Shown here: positions 43,447 through 52,602 of the stretch, piece after piece
How positions within the stretch are numbered: the stretch's first letter is position 1
Layout of the letters: every line of letters begins with the position of its first letter
NCBI GenBank assembly: GCA_964433755.1
Contig: CAYSSR010000002.1
Span: 1 to 64,000, forward strand
Source of the DNA: JAUVXJ01 sp964433755
GTDB lineage: Bacteria > Chloroflexota > Anaerolineae > UBA7937 > B3-Chlor
Direction: 5' to 3'
Length of the DNA stretch: 64,000 nt
Position numbers and translations under genes: made by a program
Notes under the pieces: model-generated
The model's database searches: none
Told to the model about the DNA's origin: nothing
The model's input: the letters and a program-made list of their open reading frames with translations, nothing else

Positions 43447-44382
43447 TCAGGTTTCCTCCTTGGGAAGCACAAACCCGAGGTGGCGGAGCGCGGCGTCGTC
43501 GCGCGGCCACTGCTTTCGTACCTTGACCCACAGATCCAGATACGCCTTGGTGCCCACGAGGTGCTCGATCTCCTGCCGCGCGGCGCGTCCGATACGCTTC
43601 AGCATCTCGCCGCCCTGTCCGATCACGATCCCCTTCTGACTTTCCTTGGCCACGTAAATAGTGGCCTCGATGTAAGTCAGATCTTCCTTCCGCTCCTGAA
43701 ACTCCTCCACCACCACCGCGATCCAGTGAGGCACCTCGTGATGCAAGTTGTGCAAGACCTGCTCCCGTATCAGTTCGCTGGCCATGAAGCGCACGGTCTG
43801 GTCGGTGATCTGCTCTGGCGGATAGAACTGCGGCCCGATAGGCAGATGGTGGATGATCAGCTTCAACAACTGATCGCGGTTATGTCCCTCCGTGGCCGAG
43901 ATCAAGACCGAATCCGGGCAATGGGACAGAGCCAGGTACTCTGCCCGGGCCGCCTCCTCCTGATCAGATGGCAGGAGGTCCACCTTGTTCATCACCAGGA
44001 TGCAGGGACTCTCGGCCAGCCTCTCCATCAGACCGGCCAGCTTGCGATCATCCTTGCCAGGCGGCCGGGAAACGTCGACCACGAACAACACCACGTCGGC
44101 ATCGGGGATGGCCCGGGCTGCCGTCTCGACCATGTACTCACCCAACTTGTGGCGCGGCTCGTGAACGCCAGGAGTATCGACGAATACTATCTGCGCCTCC
44201 GGCAAGGTTAGGATCCCACGCAACCTGCGACGGGTGGTCTGAGGCTTCGGAGAGACGATAGCCACCTTCTCACCCACGTAGCCATTGATGAGGGTGGACT
44301 TGCCTACGTTTGGCCTGCCCACCACGGCCACGAAACCGGAACGATAGTCTTCGGGCAGCTCTTCCTGTATCAGGAGATCCAT
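43447..44382 (-). CDS. era: GTPase Era
   Basis: 311-residue ribosome-assembly GTPase binding 16S rRNA near its 3' end. G domain motifs: VVGRPNVGKSTLIN, FVDTPGVHEPRHKLGE, VMNKVDLL, ISATEGHN. C-terminal KH domain: EATIYVAKESQKGIVIGQGGEMLKRIGRAAR and LDLWVKVRKQW. ATG at 44382 is chosen: AAGGGTGAAG precedes it, while a GTG at 44391 touches the ribosome site. Lies 41 bp after the M14 lipoprotein gene, perhaps on its transcript. Confidence 0.96.
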   Translation of the reverse strand: MDLLIQEELPEDYRSGFVAVVGRPNVGKSTLINGYVGEKVAIVSPKPQTTRRRLRGILTLPEAQIVFVDTPGVHEPRHKLGEYMVETAARAIPDADVVLFVVDVSRPPGKDDRKLAGLMERLAESPCILVMNKVDLLPSDQEEAARAEYLALSHCPDSVLISATEGHNRDQLLKLIIHHLPIGPQFYPPEQITDQTVRFMASELIREQVLHNLHHEVPHWIAVVVEEFQERKEDLTYIEATIYVAKESQKGIVIGQGGEMLKRIGRAARQEIEHLVGTKAYLDLWVKVRKQWPRDDAALRHLGFVLPKEET

Positions 44383-44423
44383 CGTCTTCACCCTTCAGGC
44401 ATCCGATCCATACGGCGAACGTC

Positions 44424-45332
44424 TCAGCCGCTCCCAGTGATCTCGTCCAGCGACGCCATCACAGCCCTTACCCCCGCCAGGTTCCACTCGAACTCCGTGT
44501 CTCTCTTGTTCGTCAGCTCCACCTCCACCGCCGCCACCCCCTGCGTGGACAGATAGTCCACCATGGCGCCGGTGACAGGATAGGAGCCCCAACCCTCTAC
44601 TGCGAATGGGTATCCGGTGGCGTCAGAGAGACAACGAGCCAGCTCCGACGAGGGAGCATGGTCAGCGCACGAGGTTACGAAGATCTGGCCAGCCATACTG
44701 TGGTAGAATATGGCCACCTCCGCATCGCCTAGGAAGTCTCGCAGTATCTGGGTCTCCACCTCTGAGAAGGGAGCTGGACCCCCGCCGCCCTCGATGATGC
44801 CCTCTGTGGTGTGGGTGTCCTGCTCCCAGTCGTTCTCGGTGCATGAATCACTATCCGTATCTGCATTCCGGTTGAGATCTACCATGCGGGAGTTACACCT
44901 GGTCCCGTTCGCCAGACCATCGGGGTTGGCGGTCGGTATGATCCACAGAGTGACATCGTGAGGCACCTCCTCCCGATGCTCGTCGAAGTGAGCGATCAGC
45001 TCCAGCGCCAGCCGGTGAGTGTTCTCCTCTGTCCCACCATGGATGTTCCCGACGAGGACCACCTTGCGCGGGCCGGCGCCGAACCAGTGGGCGACGATAG
45101 CTCTGCCCTCCCAGGATTCCCCCAACACCTGTTTTCCACGAAGGGCGGCCGTCGGGCTCGGCGTAGGCGTGGCTACCGCTGTCGCAGTGTCCCGGTATTC
45201 CACGACGGTAGCCGTGGGCTGAGTTTGAGTGGCCTCCGGGGTGGAGACCGGCGTATCTTGCCCGGTACAACCAGGCAACAGCCAGGCAAGAGCCAGACAC
45301 AGCACTCCGCCAGCCAGTCCTCTTCTGCCCAT
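44424..45332 (-). CDS. M14-family zinc carboxypeptidase lipoprotein
   Basis: 302-residue secreted lipoprotein: signal peptide with lipobox LPGC (C22), a threonine/proline-rich linker to about residue 65 (TPTPSPTA), then an M14 carboxypeptidase domain. Zinc ligands and catalytic residues are visible: IHGGTEEN (His, Glu), NPDGLANGTRCN and VDLNRN (Arg), FYHSMAG (His), and VEVELTN (catalytic Glu). Likely trims peptidoglycan peptides or external peptides, like MpaA-type amidases. ATG overlaps the upstream stop (TGATG), so it is translationally coupled to the CapA-propeller gene. Confidence 0.88.
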   Translation of the reverse strand: MGRRGLAGGVLCLALAWLLPGCTGQDTPVSTPEATQTQPTATVVEYRDTATAVATPTPSPTAALRGKQVLGESWEGRAIVAHWFGAGPRKVVLVGNIHGGTEENTHRLALELIAHFDEHREEVPHDVTLWIIPTANPDGLANGTRCNSRMVDLNRNADTDSDSCTENDWEQDTHTTEGIIEGGGGPAPFSEVETQILRDFLGDAEVAIFYHSMAGQIFVTSCADHAPSSELARCLSDATGYPFAVEGWGSYPVTGAMVDYLSTQGVAAVEVELTNKRDTEFEWNLAGVRAVMASLDEITGSG

Positions 45333-48148
45333 CACTGGGCTGTCCAATCCAACAAGATTATGTCACCCTCTCTCGTGCCTGCGACGATCTGCTCGCCCTC
45401 CCGGTCGTGGCCGGCCCGAACCGCCACGCTCGTGACCGATGCAAGTCCCTCGTACAATCCTAGCACAGCGCCACCGCCGGTGTCCAGCACGTAGATGCCT
45501 CCCGAAGAGAAGTAGTCGCCGCTGGCCACGACGAGTTCTCGCTCGCCATCGGCATCCAGGTCACTGACGCAGAAGTCGCTCACCGGCCCTGGCAGTGTGT
45601 TGCTCCACTTCACCTGCCCTGTCGCGTCGAGTAGACTCACGACTCCATCCGACGATCCGACCAAGACCTCGTCTGTCCTGTCCTCGTTCGTGTCCACCGC
45701 GAGCAGAGAAACAGGCGACGAAGGCGTGCCAAACTCCCAGATCAGGTCCCCGACGATGTCCAGAGCCAAGACACCGGCGCTGGGGTATCCTGTTGCCACC
45801 ACGATCGACGCAGAGCCATCGGGACTTGCAGCGCCGACGACTACTTGATCGGCATAGCTGCCCATCGGCAGCCTCCACAGCAGCGCTCCCCCATCCGCCA
45901 GAGCGTAGATGCTATCCGCCCCAGCGATGACTTCGCCCCTTCCATCGCCACCCAGGTCACCTATCCAGACCGTGTGCACTGAGCCGGTCGTGGGGTGCTT
46001 CCAGTGCAAGCTTCCGTCCCCATTGAGCACGTAGATCGTGTCCCCAAAGGCACCCCACTCTCCCGCCGCCACTTCCATGGCGCTGTCGCCGTCCACACTT
46101 CCCACCGCGACGTCCAGCACGGCGGCTTCCACGTCGAACCGCCACTGCAACTCCCCATCAGCATCCAACACCATGACCGTCCCCGGCGCGTCCAGCAATC
46201 CCAAAGCGGCCACTGCTTCCAGGCGCCCGTCTCCATCCACGTCACCACATTCCAGGTCGTTCACCTGTTGTGTCGTCTCGTTCCTCCAGCGTTGCGAGCC
46301 ATCTCCCTCCATCGCATATACGTACCCTGGCCCGCCCGGCGGCCCGGCTGCGACGAGTATCTCGCTCTCGCCGTCTCCATTCAGGTCACACGTCCGCAAG
46401 ACCCTCACCCGACCATCGAGTCTGATGTCCCACACCATCCCCAGACTCTCGAGTCGTTCTCCCTCTTCGCCGCCGTTCACCTCCCCCGGTGTTAGCCAGC
46501 CCTCTCCCTCGCTGAGCTCGAGCAGGTCTGACGAGATCAACGTGGCCTCTGGCGAAGGCAGCACGGCGGGCTGTCCAGCCTCGATGTACGCCGGAAGAAG
46601 ACGTACCTGCTTCAACCCCGTGCCATCCAGCAAGGCGTAGAGGATCAAGCCCTGCACGGTCTCGCTAGAGAACGGCTGGTCGAAGACGAAGTTGCCCAGA
46701 CTGTAGGCTACCAGCCCGTCATCGTAGGACCCTACTGCTCCGATCACGTGAGGGTGGTGTCCGATCACCAGATCGGCTCCTGCCTCCAGCAGACCACGGG
46801 CTATCTCCCGCTGAGAGTCGTCCGGCGCGGGCAGGTACTCGGCGCCCCAATGCAGAGACACGACCACGAGGTCAGCCTCCTCAGCAGCCCTCCGCACATC
46901 TTCGCAGGCGCTCGCCGGGTCCAGACGGGCCGGTCCACCCAGCTCACCATCTGCGGCTTCGTAGTATCCAGCTACGTCGTCGTAGGCCAGAAGGGCAAGT
47001 CTCAAACCCTGGACATCGAACACGACGGGGCTGAGGCCTTCCGCGGTGCCCCGCTTCAGTCCTGCGTAGAGGATCCCCACCTTCTCCAAGGCGTCCACCG
47101 TGTCGAGGAGGCCAGCCTCGCCGTAGTCGAGGACGTGGTTGTTAGCCAGCGACACCACGTCGAACCCCGCTTCGGCCAGCCCTTCAACCACAGAAGGATC
47201 GGCCCTCAGGGAGAACGCGCCTTGGGAGATCCCTCCCGACGTGATGGGACTCTCCAGGTTGCCGAAGGCCACGTCTGCCTCCCTGATCAGATCCATGGTC
47301 CGCAGAAACGGATACGACGGCGAGTTGGTTTCGATGATGTGGCCAACACCTCGCCCCAGCATCACGTCGCCCACCGCCACCAGGCTCACCAACGGCTCCA
47401 CTTCGACCACTAGTCCCTCTCGAATCTCCTCGACCAGGCTGTCGTTGCCCTCCAAATCTCCCACCAACCACCATTGTCGCCGGAAAGGGTACTCCTCGAT
47501 GGTCTGGGAGTCGATCGAGAAACCGTCGATAGCTACGGCCCGAACGCGAAAGTCGACGAATCTCCAGGGAACCAGCGCCACTGTCCACCTGTCGTGCTCC
47601 ACGACCGACCTTGCCTCCGTCCAGGACGCGACGTAAACCGCGTGCTCCCCAATCTGCTCGATGCCCAGGAGCTCTCTGGCTGCAAGGCCATCCTCGACCA
47701 CGACGGGGCGATACTTGCCTCCACCAGAGTGAACGTCCCTTATCCACTCCGCGGACACGTCCTCGAGCGGGCACGTCGTGTTGCAGATCAAGGTGAAGGG
47801 CTCAGTTCGTAGGAGTTCGGCCGTCCCTTCGGGGGCTTGCCCACTCACAACAGCCAGATGGGACTGGCCAGTACGCAGCAGACTCAAGGCACCAGCACGG
47901 CCGTCCACCGGCCCTGCTGTACAGTGGGGGTACCGCTCCGCGAGAGACTGGAAGAACTGCTGCTCTTCTGCCTCCAGGTCTCTCTGCACAGCCAGGCACG
48001 GTGCGTTTTCGACCGTAGGCGTGGGAAGGAAGTGCTCGGAAGCGGGAATCTCCGTGACCGCGGGCGCTCTGGCCAGGCAACCAGCTACCACAATGGACAC
48101 GAGCAAGGAACAGGCGAGGCTGGACAGCGATCTCGCCAGTCCACTCAC
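45332..48148 (-). CDS. Lipoprotein with PBP-like, CapA and FG-GAP beta-propeller domains
   Basis: 938 residues. Lipobox VAGC (C24), then a PstS-like substrate-binding region (about 45-240: LLRTGQSHLAVVSGQAPEG, WWLVGDLEGNDSLVEEI). A CapA/PGA_cap metallophosphatase-like domain follows (250-520: VAVGDVMLGRGVG, FGNLESPI, SLANNHVLDYG, HWGAEY, IGHHPHV, YSLGNFVFD). The C-terminal propeller (575-938) has about seven repeats with DLNGDGE/DVDGDGR calcium-type loops alternating with ALDxxGxLxW blades. CapA homologues act in poly-gamma-glutamate capsules. ATG overlaps the stop of the upstream M1-peptidase fusion (ATGA). Confidence 0.85.
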   Translation of the reverse strand: MSGLARSLSSLACSLLVSIVVAGCLARAPAVTEIPASEHFLPTPTVENAPCLAVQRDLEAEEQQFFQSLAERYPHCTAGPVDGRAGALSLLRTGQSHLAVVSGQAPEGTAELLRTEPFTLICNTTCPLEDVSAEWIRDVHSGGGKYRPVVVEDGLAARELLGIEQIGEHAVYVASWTEARSVVEHDRWTVALVPWRFVDFRVRAVAIDGFSIDSQTIEEYPFRRQWWLVGDLEGNDSLVEEIREGLVVEVEPLVSLVAVGDVMLGRGVGHIIETNSPSYPFLRTMDLIREADVAFGNLESPITSGGISQGAFSLRADPSVVEGLAEAGFDVVSLANNHVLDYGEAGLLDTVDALEKVGILYAGLKRGTAEGLSPVVFDVQGLRLALLAYDDVAGYYEAADGELGGPARLDPASACEDVRRAAEEADLVVVSLHWGAEYLPAPDDSQREIARGLLEAGADLVIGHHPHVIGAVGSYDDGLVAYSLGNFVFDQPFSSETVQGLILYALLDGTGLKQVRLLPAYIEAGQPAVLPSPEATLISSDLLELSEGEGWLTPGEVNGGEEGERLESLGMVWDIRLDGRVRVLRTCDLNGDGESEILVAAGPPGGPGYVYAMEGDGSQRWRNETTQQVNDLECGDVDGDGRLEAVAALGLLDAPGTVMVLDADGELQWRFDVEAAVLDVAVGSVDGDSAMEVAAGEWGAFGDTIYVLNGDGSLHWKHPTTGSVHTVWIGDLGGDGRGEVIAGADSIYALADGGALLWRLPMGSYADQVVVGAASPDGSASIVVATGYPSAGVLALDIVGDLIWEFGTPSSPVSLLAVDTNEDRTDEVLVGSSDGVVSLLDATGQVKWSNTLPGPVSDFCVSDLDADGERELVVASGDYFSSGGIYVLDTGGGAVLGLYEGLASVTSVAVRAGHDREGEQIVAGTREGDIILLDWTAQ

Positions 48149-49971
48149 GTTCCATCCTCGCCCTGCTGGTGGGCGAAGTACTCCTCCAACAGCAGCGACA
48201 ACTCGTCGTCCGTGACGTACTGCGACAAGATGGAGAAGAAGTCGTCGGAGGTACTCAGCGTGTGTTTCTGGCTAAGGCAGTAGTCTTGGAGGAAGGCGTA
48301 GAAGTCCTGCTCGCCCATGGTATGTCGCAGATCGGCGATGAATTGCGCTCCCCTGCGATACACGGCGTTCATGTACGATGACTGGTCGCCGTAGTCGTAG
48401 ATCGCGCCATCGATGGCGCCCGTCGGCGCCCAGTTGAAGACCTCGAAATCCCACGCCCAGAGGTGATCGTCGGGATACCTCAGCTTGTAGAACAGAAGCT
48501 CGCTGTACGTAGCCATGGATTCGTCCAACCAGGGCTCCCGCACCTGGTCGTTTCCCACCATGCCGTACCACCACTGGTGGGACACTTCGTGCACCAACAA
48601 AGCTATCAACTGAGAGCGCACCCCGCCGGGGTACGTCTCATACCACAGCGAGCCCAGAAACGACAGGCCTGAGAACTCCATCCCGCCGGCGAACTCGGCC
48701 TCCGCAATCCGGAAATCGGCGTACGGATAGCCCGTACCGAACTGTTCCCCATACGTCGCCAGGGCCTCGGCCGCGAACTCTGCCACGTCCGTGCCAGCAC
48801 TCTCGTGATCGGGGAAGTAGTATGACGTCACGGTGGTACTGCCGACGTCTACGCTGGACGACACGTACTGGTCGCTGGCGGCAAAGGCGAAGGAACGAGC
48901 CTCGGAGATCTGGTAGCACCATGTAGAGCCCTGTCTCTCTACCTCGCCACTCGCCACCACCGTGATCCCTTCAGCGGCGTGGAAGCAGACGTCGTAATCT
49001 GCCTCCTCCATGACGTAGGGATCACCAACAGGATGGTAGGCGAAAGTGTACCATCCCTCGCCGGGAAGACGAGGCGCCAGCGCCGGGTACCAGTGCCCCC
49101 CATCGATGGCGTTCTCGGACCAGCCCAGGCTGCCCGTGGTGAAGCTGTCCGCCGGGTCTATGTAGGGCAGGTCCAGAGTGAAATCCACCAGCAGCGTGAC
49201 CACACGACCCGGCTCCAACCCATGGGGCAATGACACGCGCAGCGCCATACCATCGAGTTCGTGTGTCGCACTCACCGGCCCGGTTCCATACTCCAACCTA
49301 AGGTCCTCCAGGGCGAAGACCTCAGTGGTGTAGTTTGGAAAGACGTTGAGCACGATCTCGTCAAGGGGCTCATCGCCGCGGTTGGCGTAGTCTATGCGCT
49401 CTTCCACAGCCAGGCTGTGCCCAGCGTAGTCTAGCGTTGCCGTGATCGTGTATAGAGGTAGCGACGTACTGCTGATGGGTTGATACGGCGTGGGAGACGG
49501 AATGGCGGTGACGGATGACAGAGGAACGCTGCTCCCGGGGCCCGGGACCACAGAGATCAGCTCAGCGAGTCCATCCGACTTCATCCAGCGATAGCCATAC
49601 AGCCCTAGAATCGCGCAGATGGCGAGGGCCAGTGAGGCCAGCAACGCCGCCATCAGGGTGTTGTACGAGCGCCCGGGGGAAGCCGCTCGCTGCATGGGGG
49701 AGACCGCTCGCTCGCGGCTCTCGCCAGCTTCCTGCTCGCCAGCCAGCGACCGCTGCAACGAGTCAAGCAACCGCCTGGTGTCCAGGCCGAGGTAGCGCCC
49801 GTAGAGTCGCAGGGCACTCCTGAGATGAGCGGCACTGGAGAACTTGTGATACTCTTCCTTCTCCAGCGCTTCGACGTACTCCGGCCACAGTCCGGTGGCG
49901 GCCTCTATGTCACGCCAGGAGCAACCTTTGCTCTCTCGCGCCGCTCGCAGCACCTGGCCCAGTCTGGCCAC
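48145..49971 (-). CDS. RodZ-like HTH, transmembrane helix and M1 peptidase fusion
   Basis: 608 residues. Residues 5-75 are a RodZ-type HTH (LGQVLRAARESKGCSWRDIEAATG, EYVEALEKEEYHKF, LRSALRLYGRYLGLD), one membrane helix spans 104-127, a proline/serine linker follows, and residues 170-608 are a gluzincin peptidase: GGMEFSGL (exopeptidase-type loop), H461-E462-x-x-H465 (HEVSHQWWYG) and third ligand E484 (WLDESMATYSE). The topology puts the HTH in the cytoplasm and the peptidase outside. GTG start at 49971 behind GGAGGTGAGG. Own promoter at 50000-50028. Heads the surface-protein operon. Confidence 0.88.
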   Translation of the reverse strand: MARLGQVLRAARESKGCSWRDIEAATGLWPEYVEALEKEEYHKFSSAAHLRSALRLYGRYLGLDTRRLLDSLQRSLAGEQEAGESRERAVSPMQRAASPGRSYNTLMAALLASLALAICAILGLYGYRWMKSDGLAELISVVPGPGSSVPLSSVTAIPSPTPYQPISSTSLPLYTITATLDYAGHSLAVEERIDYANRGDEPLDEIVLNVFPNYTTEVFALEDLRLEYGTGPVSATHELDGMALRVSLPHGLEPGRVVTLLVDFTLDLPYIDPADSFTTGSLGWSENAIDGGHWYPALAPRLPGEGWYTFAYHPVGDPYVMEEADYDVCFHAAEGITVVASGEVERQGSTWCYQISEARSFAFAASDQYVSSSVDVGSTTVTSYYFPDHESAGTDVAEFAAEALATYGEQFGTGYPYADFRIAEAEFAGGMEFSGLSFLGSLWYETYPGGVRSQLIALLVHEVSHQWWYGMVGNDQVREPWLDESMATYSELLFYKLRYPDDHLWAWDFEVFNWAPTGAIDGAIYDYGDQSSYMNAVYRRGAQFIADLRHTMGEQDFYAFLQDYCLSQKHTLSTSDDFFSILSQYVTDDELSLLLEEYFAHQQGEDGT

Positions 49972-49999
49972 TGCCTCACCTCCGTCTGCCTCGGCGTCA

Positions 50000-50028
50000 A
50001 TTCTAGTGTACCCCGCTCGTCACGACAA
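50000..50028 (-). promoter_or_regulatory. Sigma-70 promoter of the HTH-M1 peptidase operon
   Basis: Minus strand: -35 TTGTCG, 17-bp spacer, -10 TAGAAT. It ends 28 bp before the GTG at 49971 and separates this operon from the CapA-type gene upstream. Confidence 0.6.
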
Positions 50029-50060
50029 ACCGCCCTGCTGAGCCTCCGAGCGCCCCGCGC

Positions 50061-52313
50061 CTAGAAGACGCGCGTGACGGCAGGCGACCCGTCCTCTCCC
50101 ACCAGGAAGCGCGGCTGGATATCGTCCACGATCCTCACCGGGATCATCTCCGCTCTATCCACACCGCCGTCTCCAAGAAAGACCCGCAGGACGGCCCCCT
50201 CGCGTGCTGCCTCCGTCACGTCGATGTCGAAGACGAAGTTGCCCAGACTGTAGACGATAAAACCACCGCTATACTCTTCGGTCCCCTGCACTACGTGAGG
50301 GTGATGGCCGATCACCAGGCACGCGCCCGCCTCCACAGCCGCTCGCGAGACCGCCAACTGCTCCTCGTCAGGGTATTGCTGGTACTCCGTCCCCAGGTGC
50401 ATGATCACGACAACGAGACCGGCCAACTCTTTGGCCCTGGCCACATCCTCTCGAATGGTCGCGGGATCGGCAAAGGCGATCCGCTCCTCCGTGGGTACCT
50501 CGTAGGACCCTTTCCAGCGCGCCGCAGCATAGGCCAGGAAGGCGATCCTCTTCCCCTTCACCTCCACCACCAACGGCCGGTGTGCCTCCTCGTAGGAGAG
50601 ACCCGCACCCACGTACGCCACGCCCCGCGATCGCAGGGCCTCGATGGTCTCCGTAAGGCTCGCTTGACCGAAATCCAACAAGTGGTTGTTCGCCAGGCTG
50701 AGCACATCCAAGCCTGCCCAGTCCAAAGCTGACGCATGGTCTGGGTGCTGGCGGAAGGTGAATCGCTTCTCTATCGGGTCACCTCCTATGGCAAAGGGAG
50801 ACTCCAGATTGCCCACAGCCAGGTCCGCCTCGCGCAAGATCTCCGCCACGGCCTCGAAGGGATACTCGCTTCCGAAGACCTCCATCCGCTCTTCCACCGT
50901 GCGCGAAAGCAAGATGTCGCCCACAGCTACCAGCTCCACGAGTTCATGATCGCCGCCCCCATCGTCAGACGGCGGCTCCACCCAGGAAGTCGTCGTAGCA
51001 GGCTCCCGGTGCCCCGATGGCTCTGGAACGGAACCCTGCCCCGAAGCTATGTCCAGCCGGTACACGTCGTTCCCCGAACGTGCCAGCACGCCCAGGAAGT
51101 CGCCGTCCGTCTCGGCCACGGTCGCCAGCCCATGAACCCTGCGCTCGGTGTGGTAGCTGCCGCATAGCCGTCCGTATACGTCCTGGACGTAGACGTTGCC
51201 ATCGTCGGCCCCGGCCAGAACCTCCTGCACTCCGTCACCATCCAGGTCCGCCGTATGCACGGCCCACACGCTCTTCTGTGTCTCGAAGCTCCACAAGGTC
51301 TCCCCTCGGCCGCTGAGCATGCACACTTCAGGGGCGTCAGGGCCGGTGCCGGCCACGATTTCACTACGGCCGTCGCCATCCACGTCGCCCGCGTGCACAC
51401 TGACTACGGCATCACCTAGCCCTGCCTTCCAAGCTAGCTCCCCCTCGCTGCCCAGAGCGTAGACCCAGCCATCCGCCGAGCCGACGACGACCTCCAGGGC
51501 ACCGTCCCCATCGGTGTCGCCGGTGGTCAACTCCCGCACGTACCCCCCGGTCTCGTAGCTCCAGCGTTGCTCGCCGTCACAGGTCACCAGGGACACGGGG
51601 CCATCCCTGTGTGCCACGACGATCTCTGCGCACGCGTCACCATCGAGGTCAGCACACTCGACCGCCGACACACCTTCGTCGCCGGCCAGGGACCACCGAA
51701 GCGCCCCGTCACCATCCAGCAGCAGCAGTTGCCCATCCCACGATCCGGCGACCACCTCCCCGCGACCGTCGCCGTCCACGTCTTCGACGATCAGGCTCAC
51801 CACGCGCCCGCCGGCGTACCATTTCCACAGCAGCTCCCCGCCAGCTCCCAGCGCGTGCACCAGGTTGTCGTCGCCGCCCGCCACTACCTCCTCCACGCCG
51901 TCTCCGTCCAGATCGCCGGTATCGACGCTGTACACCGCAGCACCCAAAGCGTACCGCCACAGGAACTGGCCGTCCTCGTCTAGCACGTACAGGTGCTTGT
52001 CGTAGGAGGCCGCCACCGTCTCCTGCCGGCCGTCTCCATCGAGATCCGAGGTTGCGGCAGTCCAGACCATTTCGTTGGTGGAATACCGCCACGACAGCGA
52101 CACCTCTAGCGGCAACACCGGTGGCGGTGTCATCGTAGCCATGGGCGACGAGGCAGGGGTGGAGGTCGGGCTGGAAACCTCCACAGAGGGCAGATCAGCA
52201 TCGCTGTGCGTAGCCGTGGACACGGATGGCACAGGCGATGCGGGTAGCGCCCCAGCACAGCCTGATACACACAAAGCGAGCAGCATCGTGAAGAGACAAA
52301 GACGCACACTCAC
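50061..52313 (-). CDS. Lipoprotein with FG-GAP beta-propeller followed by CapA domain
   Basis: 750 residues, secreted and lipidated (GTG start, lipobox VSGC at C19, then a Ser/Thr/Pro linker). Residues 70-420 carry seven FG-GAP-type repeats with DLDGDGR or DVDGDGR calcium loops, each followed by a LxALGxxGELxW-like blade. Residues 455-740 are a CapA/PGA_cap metallophosphatase-like domain (VAVGDILLSRTV, VGNLESPFA, SLANNHLLDFG, MHLGTEYQQYP, IGHHPHVVQG, YSLGNFVFDID). Same parts as the 45332-48148 protein but in reverse order, and without the PBP-like part. Start could also be the GTG at 52307; the frame upstream is unrelated. Confidence 0.86.
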   Translation of the reverse strand: MSVRLCLFTMLLALCVSGCAGALPASPVPSVSTATHSDADLPSVEVSSPTSTPASSPMATMTPPPVLPLEVSLSWRYSTNEMVWTAATSDLDGDGRQETVAASYDKHLYVLDEDGQFLWRYALGAAVYSVDTGDLDGDGVEEVVAGGDDNLVHALGAGGELLWKWYAGGRVVSLIVEDVDGDGRGEVVAGSWDGQLLLLDGDGALRWSLAGDEGVSAVECADLDGDACAEIVVAHRDGPVSLVTCDGEQRWSYETGGYVRELTTGDTDGDGALEVVVGSADGWVYALGSEGELAWKAGLGDAVVSVHAGDVDGDGRSEIVAGTGPDAPEVCMLSGRGETLWSFETQKSVWAVHTADLDGDGVQEVLAGADDGNVYVQDVYGRLCGSYHTERRVHGLATVAETDGDFLGVLARSGNDVYRLDIASGQGSVPEPSGHREPATTTSWVEPPSDDGGGDHELVELVAVGDILLSRTVEERMEVFGSEYPFEAVAEILREADLAVGNLESPFAIGGDPIEKRFTFRQHPDHASALDWAGLDVLSLANNHLLDFGQASLTETIEALRSRGVAYVGAGLSYEEAHRPLVVEVKGKRIAFLAYAAARWKGSYEVPTEERIAFADPATIREDVARAKELAGLVVVIMHLGTEYQQYPDEEQLAVSRAAVEAGACLVIGHHPHVVQGTEEYSGGFIVYSLGNFVFDIDVTEAAREGAVLRVFLGDGGVDRAEMIPVRIVDDIQPRFLVGEDGSPAVTRVF

Positions 52314-52407
52314 CGGAACACGAACCTCGGGCAACGCCCATCCCGTCGCTGCAAGATCCACGCTTTTGATCGAGCCCCAACGCGAGGGGCAACTCACATC
52401 TAGATCC

Positions 52408-52435
52408 AGTATAGCATCTCGCTGGGGACATGCAA
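52408..52435 (-). promoter_or_regulatory. Sigma-70 promoter of the propeller-CapA gene
   Basis: Minus strand: -35 TTGCAT, 16-bp spacer, -10 TATACT. Predicted start near 52401, about 88 nt before the GTG at 52313. Its position inside the longer open frame supports the late start. Confidence 0.6.
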
Positions 52436-52515
52436 ACTCGCTGACGAGAAGTGCGCTCAAGGTGACCCAGGTCTGTCTCCTCAAACCGTCCTCGTCTGCC
52501 ATTGGCGGGCTGTCA

Positions 52516-52544
52516 TGGTCACGCCCACGGGCCACGGGTATAAT
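52516..52544 (+). promoter_or_regulatory. Sigma-70 promoter of the DNA ligase gene
   Basis: -35 TGGTCA (4 of 6), 17-bp spacer, -10 TATAAT (perfect), 58 bp before the GTG start; divergent from the propeller-CapA promoter. Confidence 0.6.
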
Positions 52545-52602
52545 ACCTGGCACCACCGGTCGCATTCTGCAGCAGACACCGCTGCGCACAAGGTAGAGAG
52601 CC

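Noticed and set aside
43436..43451. Terminator at the era stop codon
   Set aside because: CCTGAC-CCCC-GTCAGG is a perfect small hairpin, but it overlaps the stop codon and is not followed by a T-run.
45332..52313. DNA repeats or CRISPR-like periodicity in the CapA-propeller genes
   Set aside because: The periodicity is at protein level (FG-GAP repeats with DxDGDG loops); the DNA repeats are imperfect and in frame.
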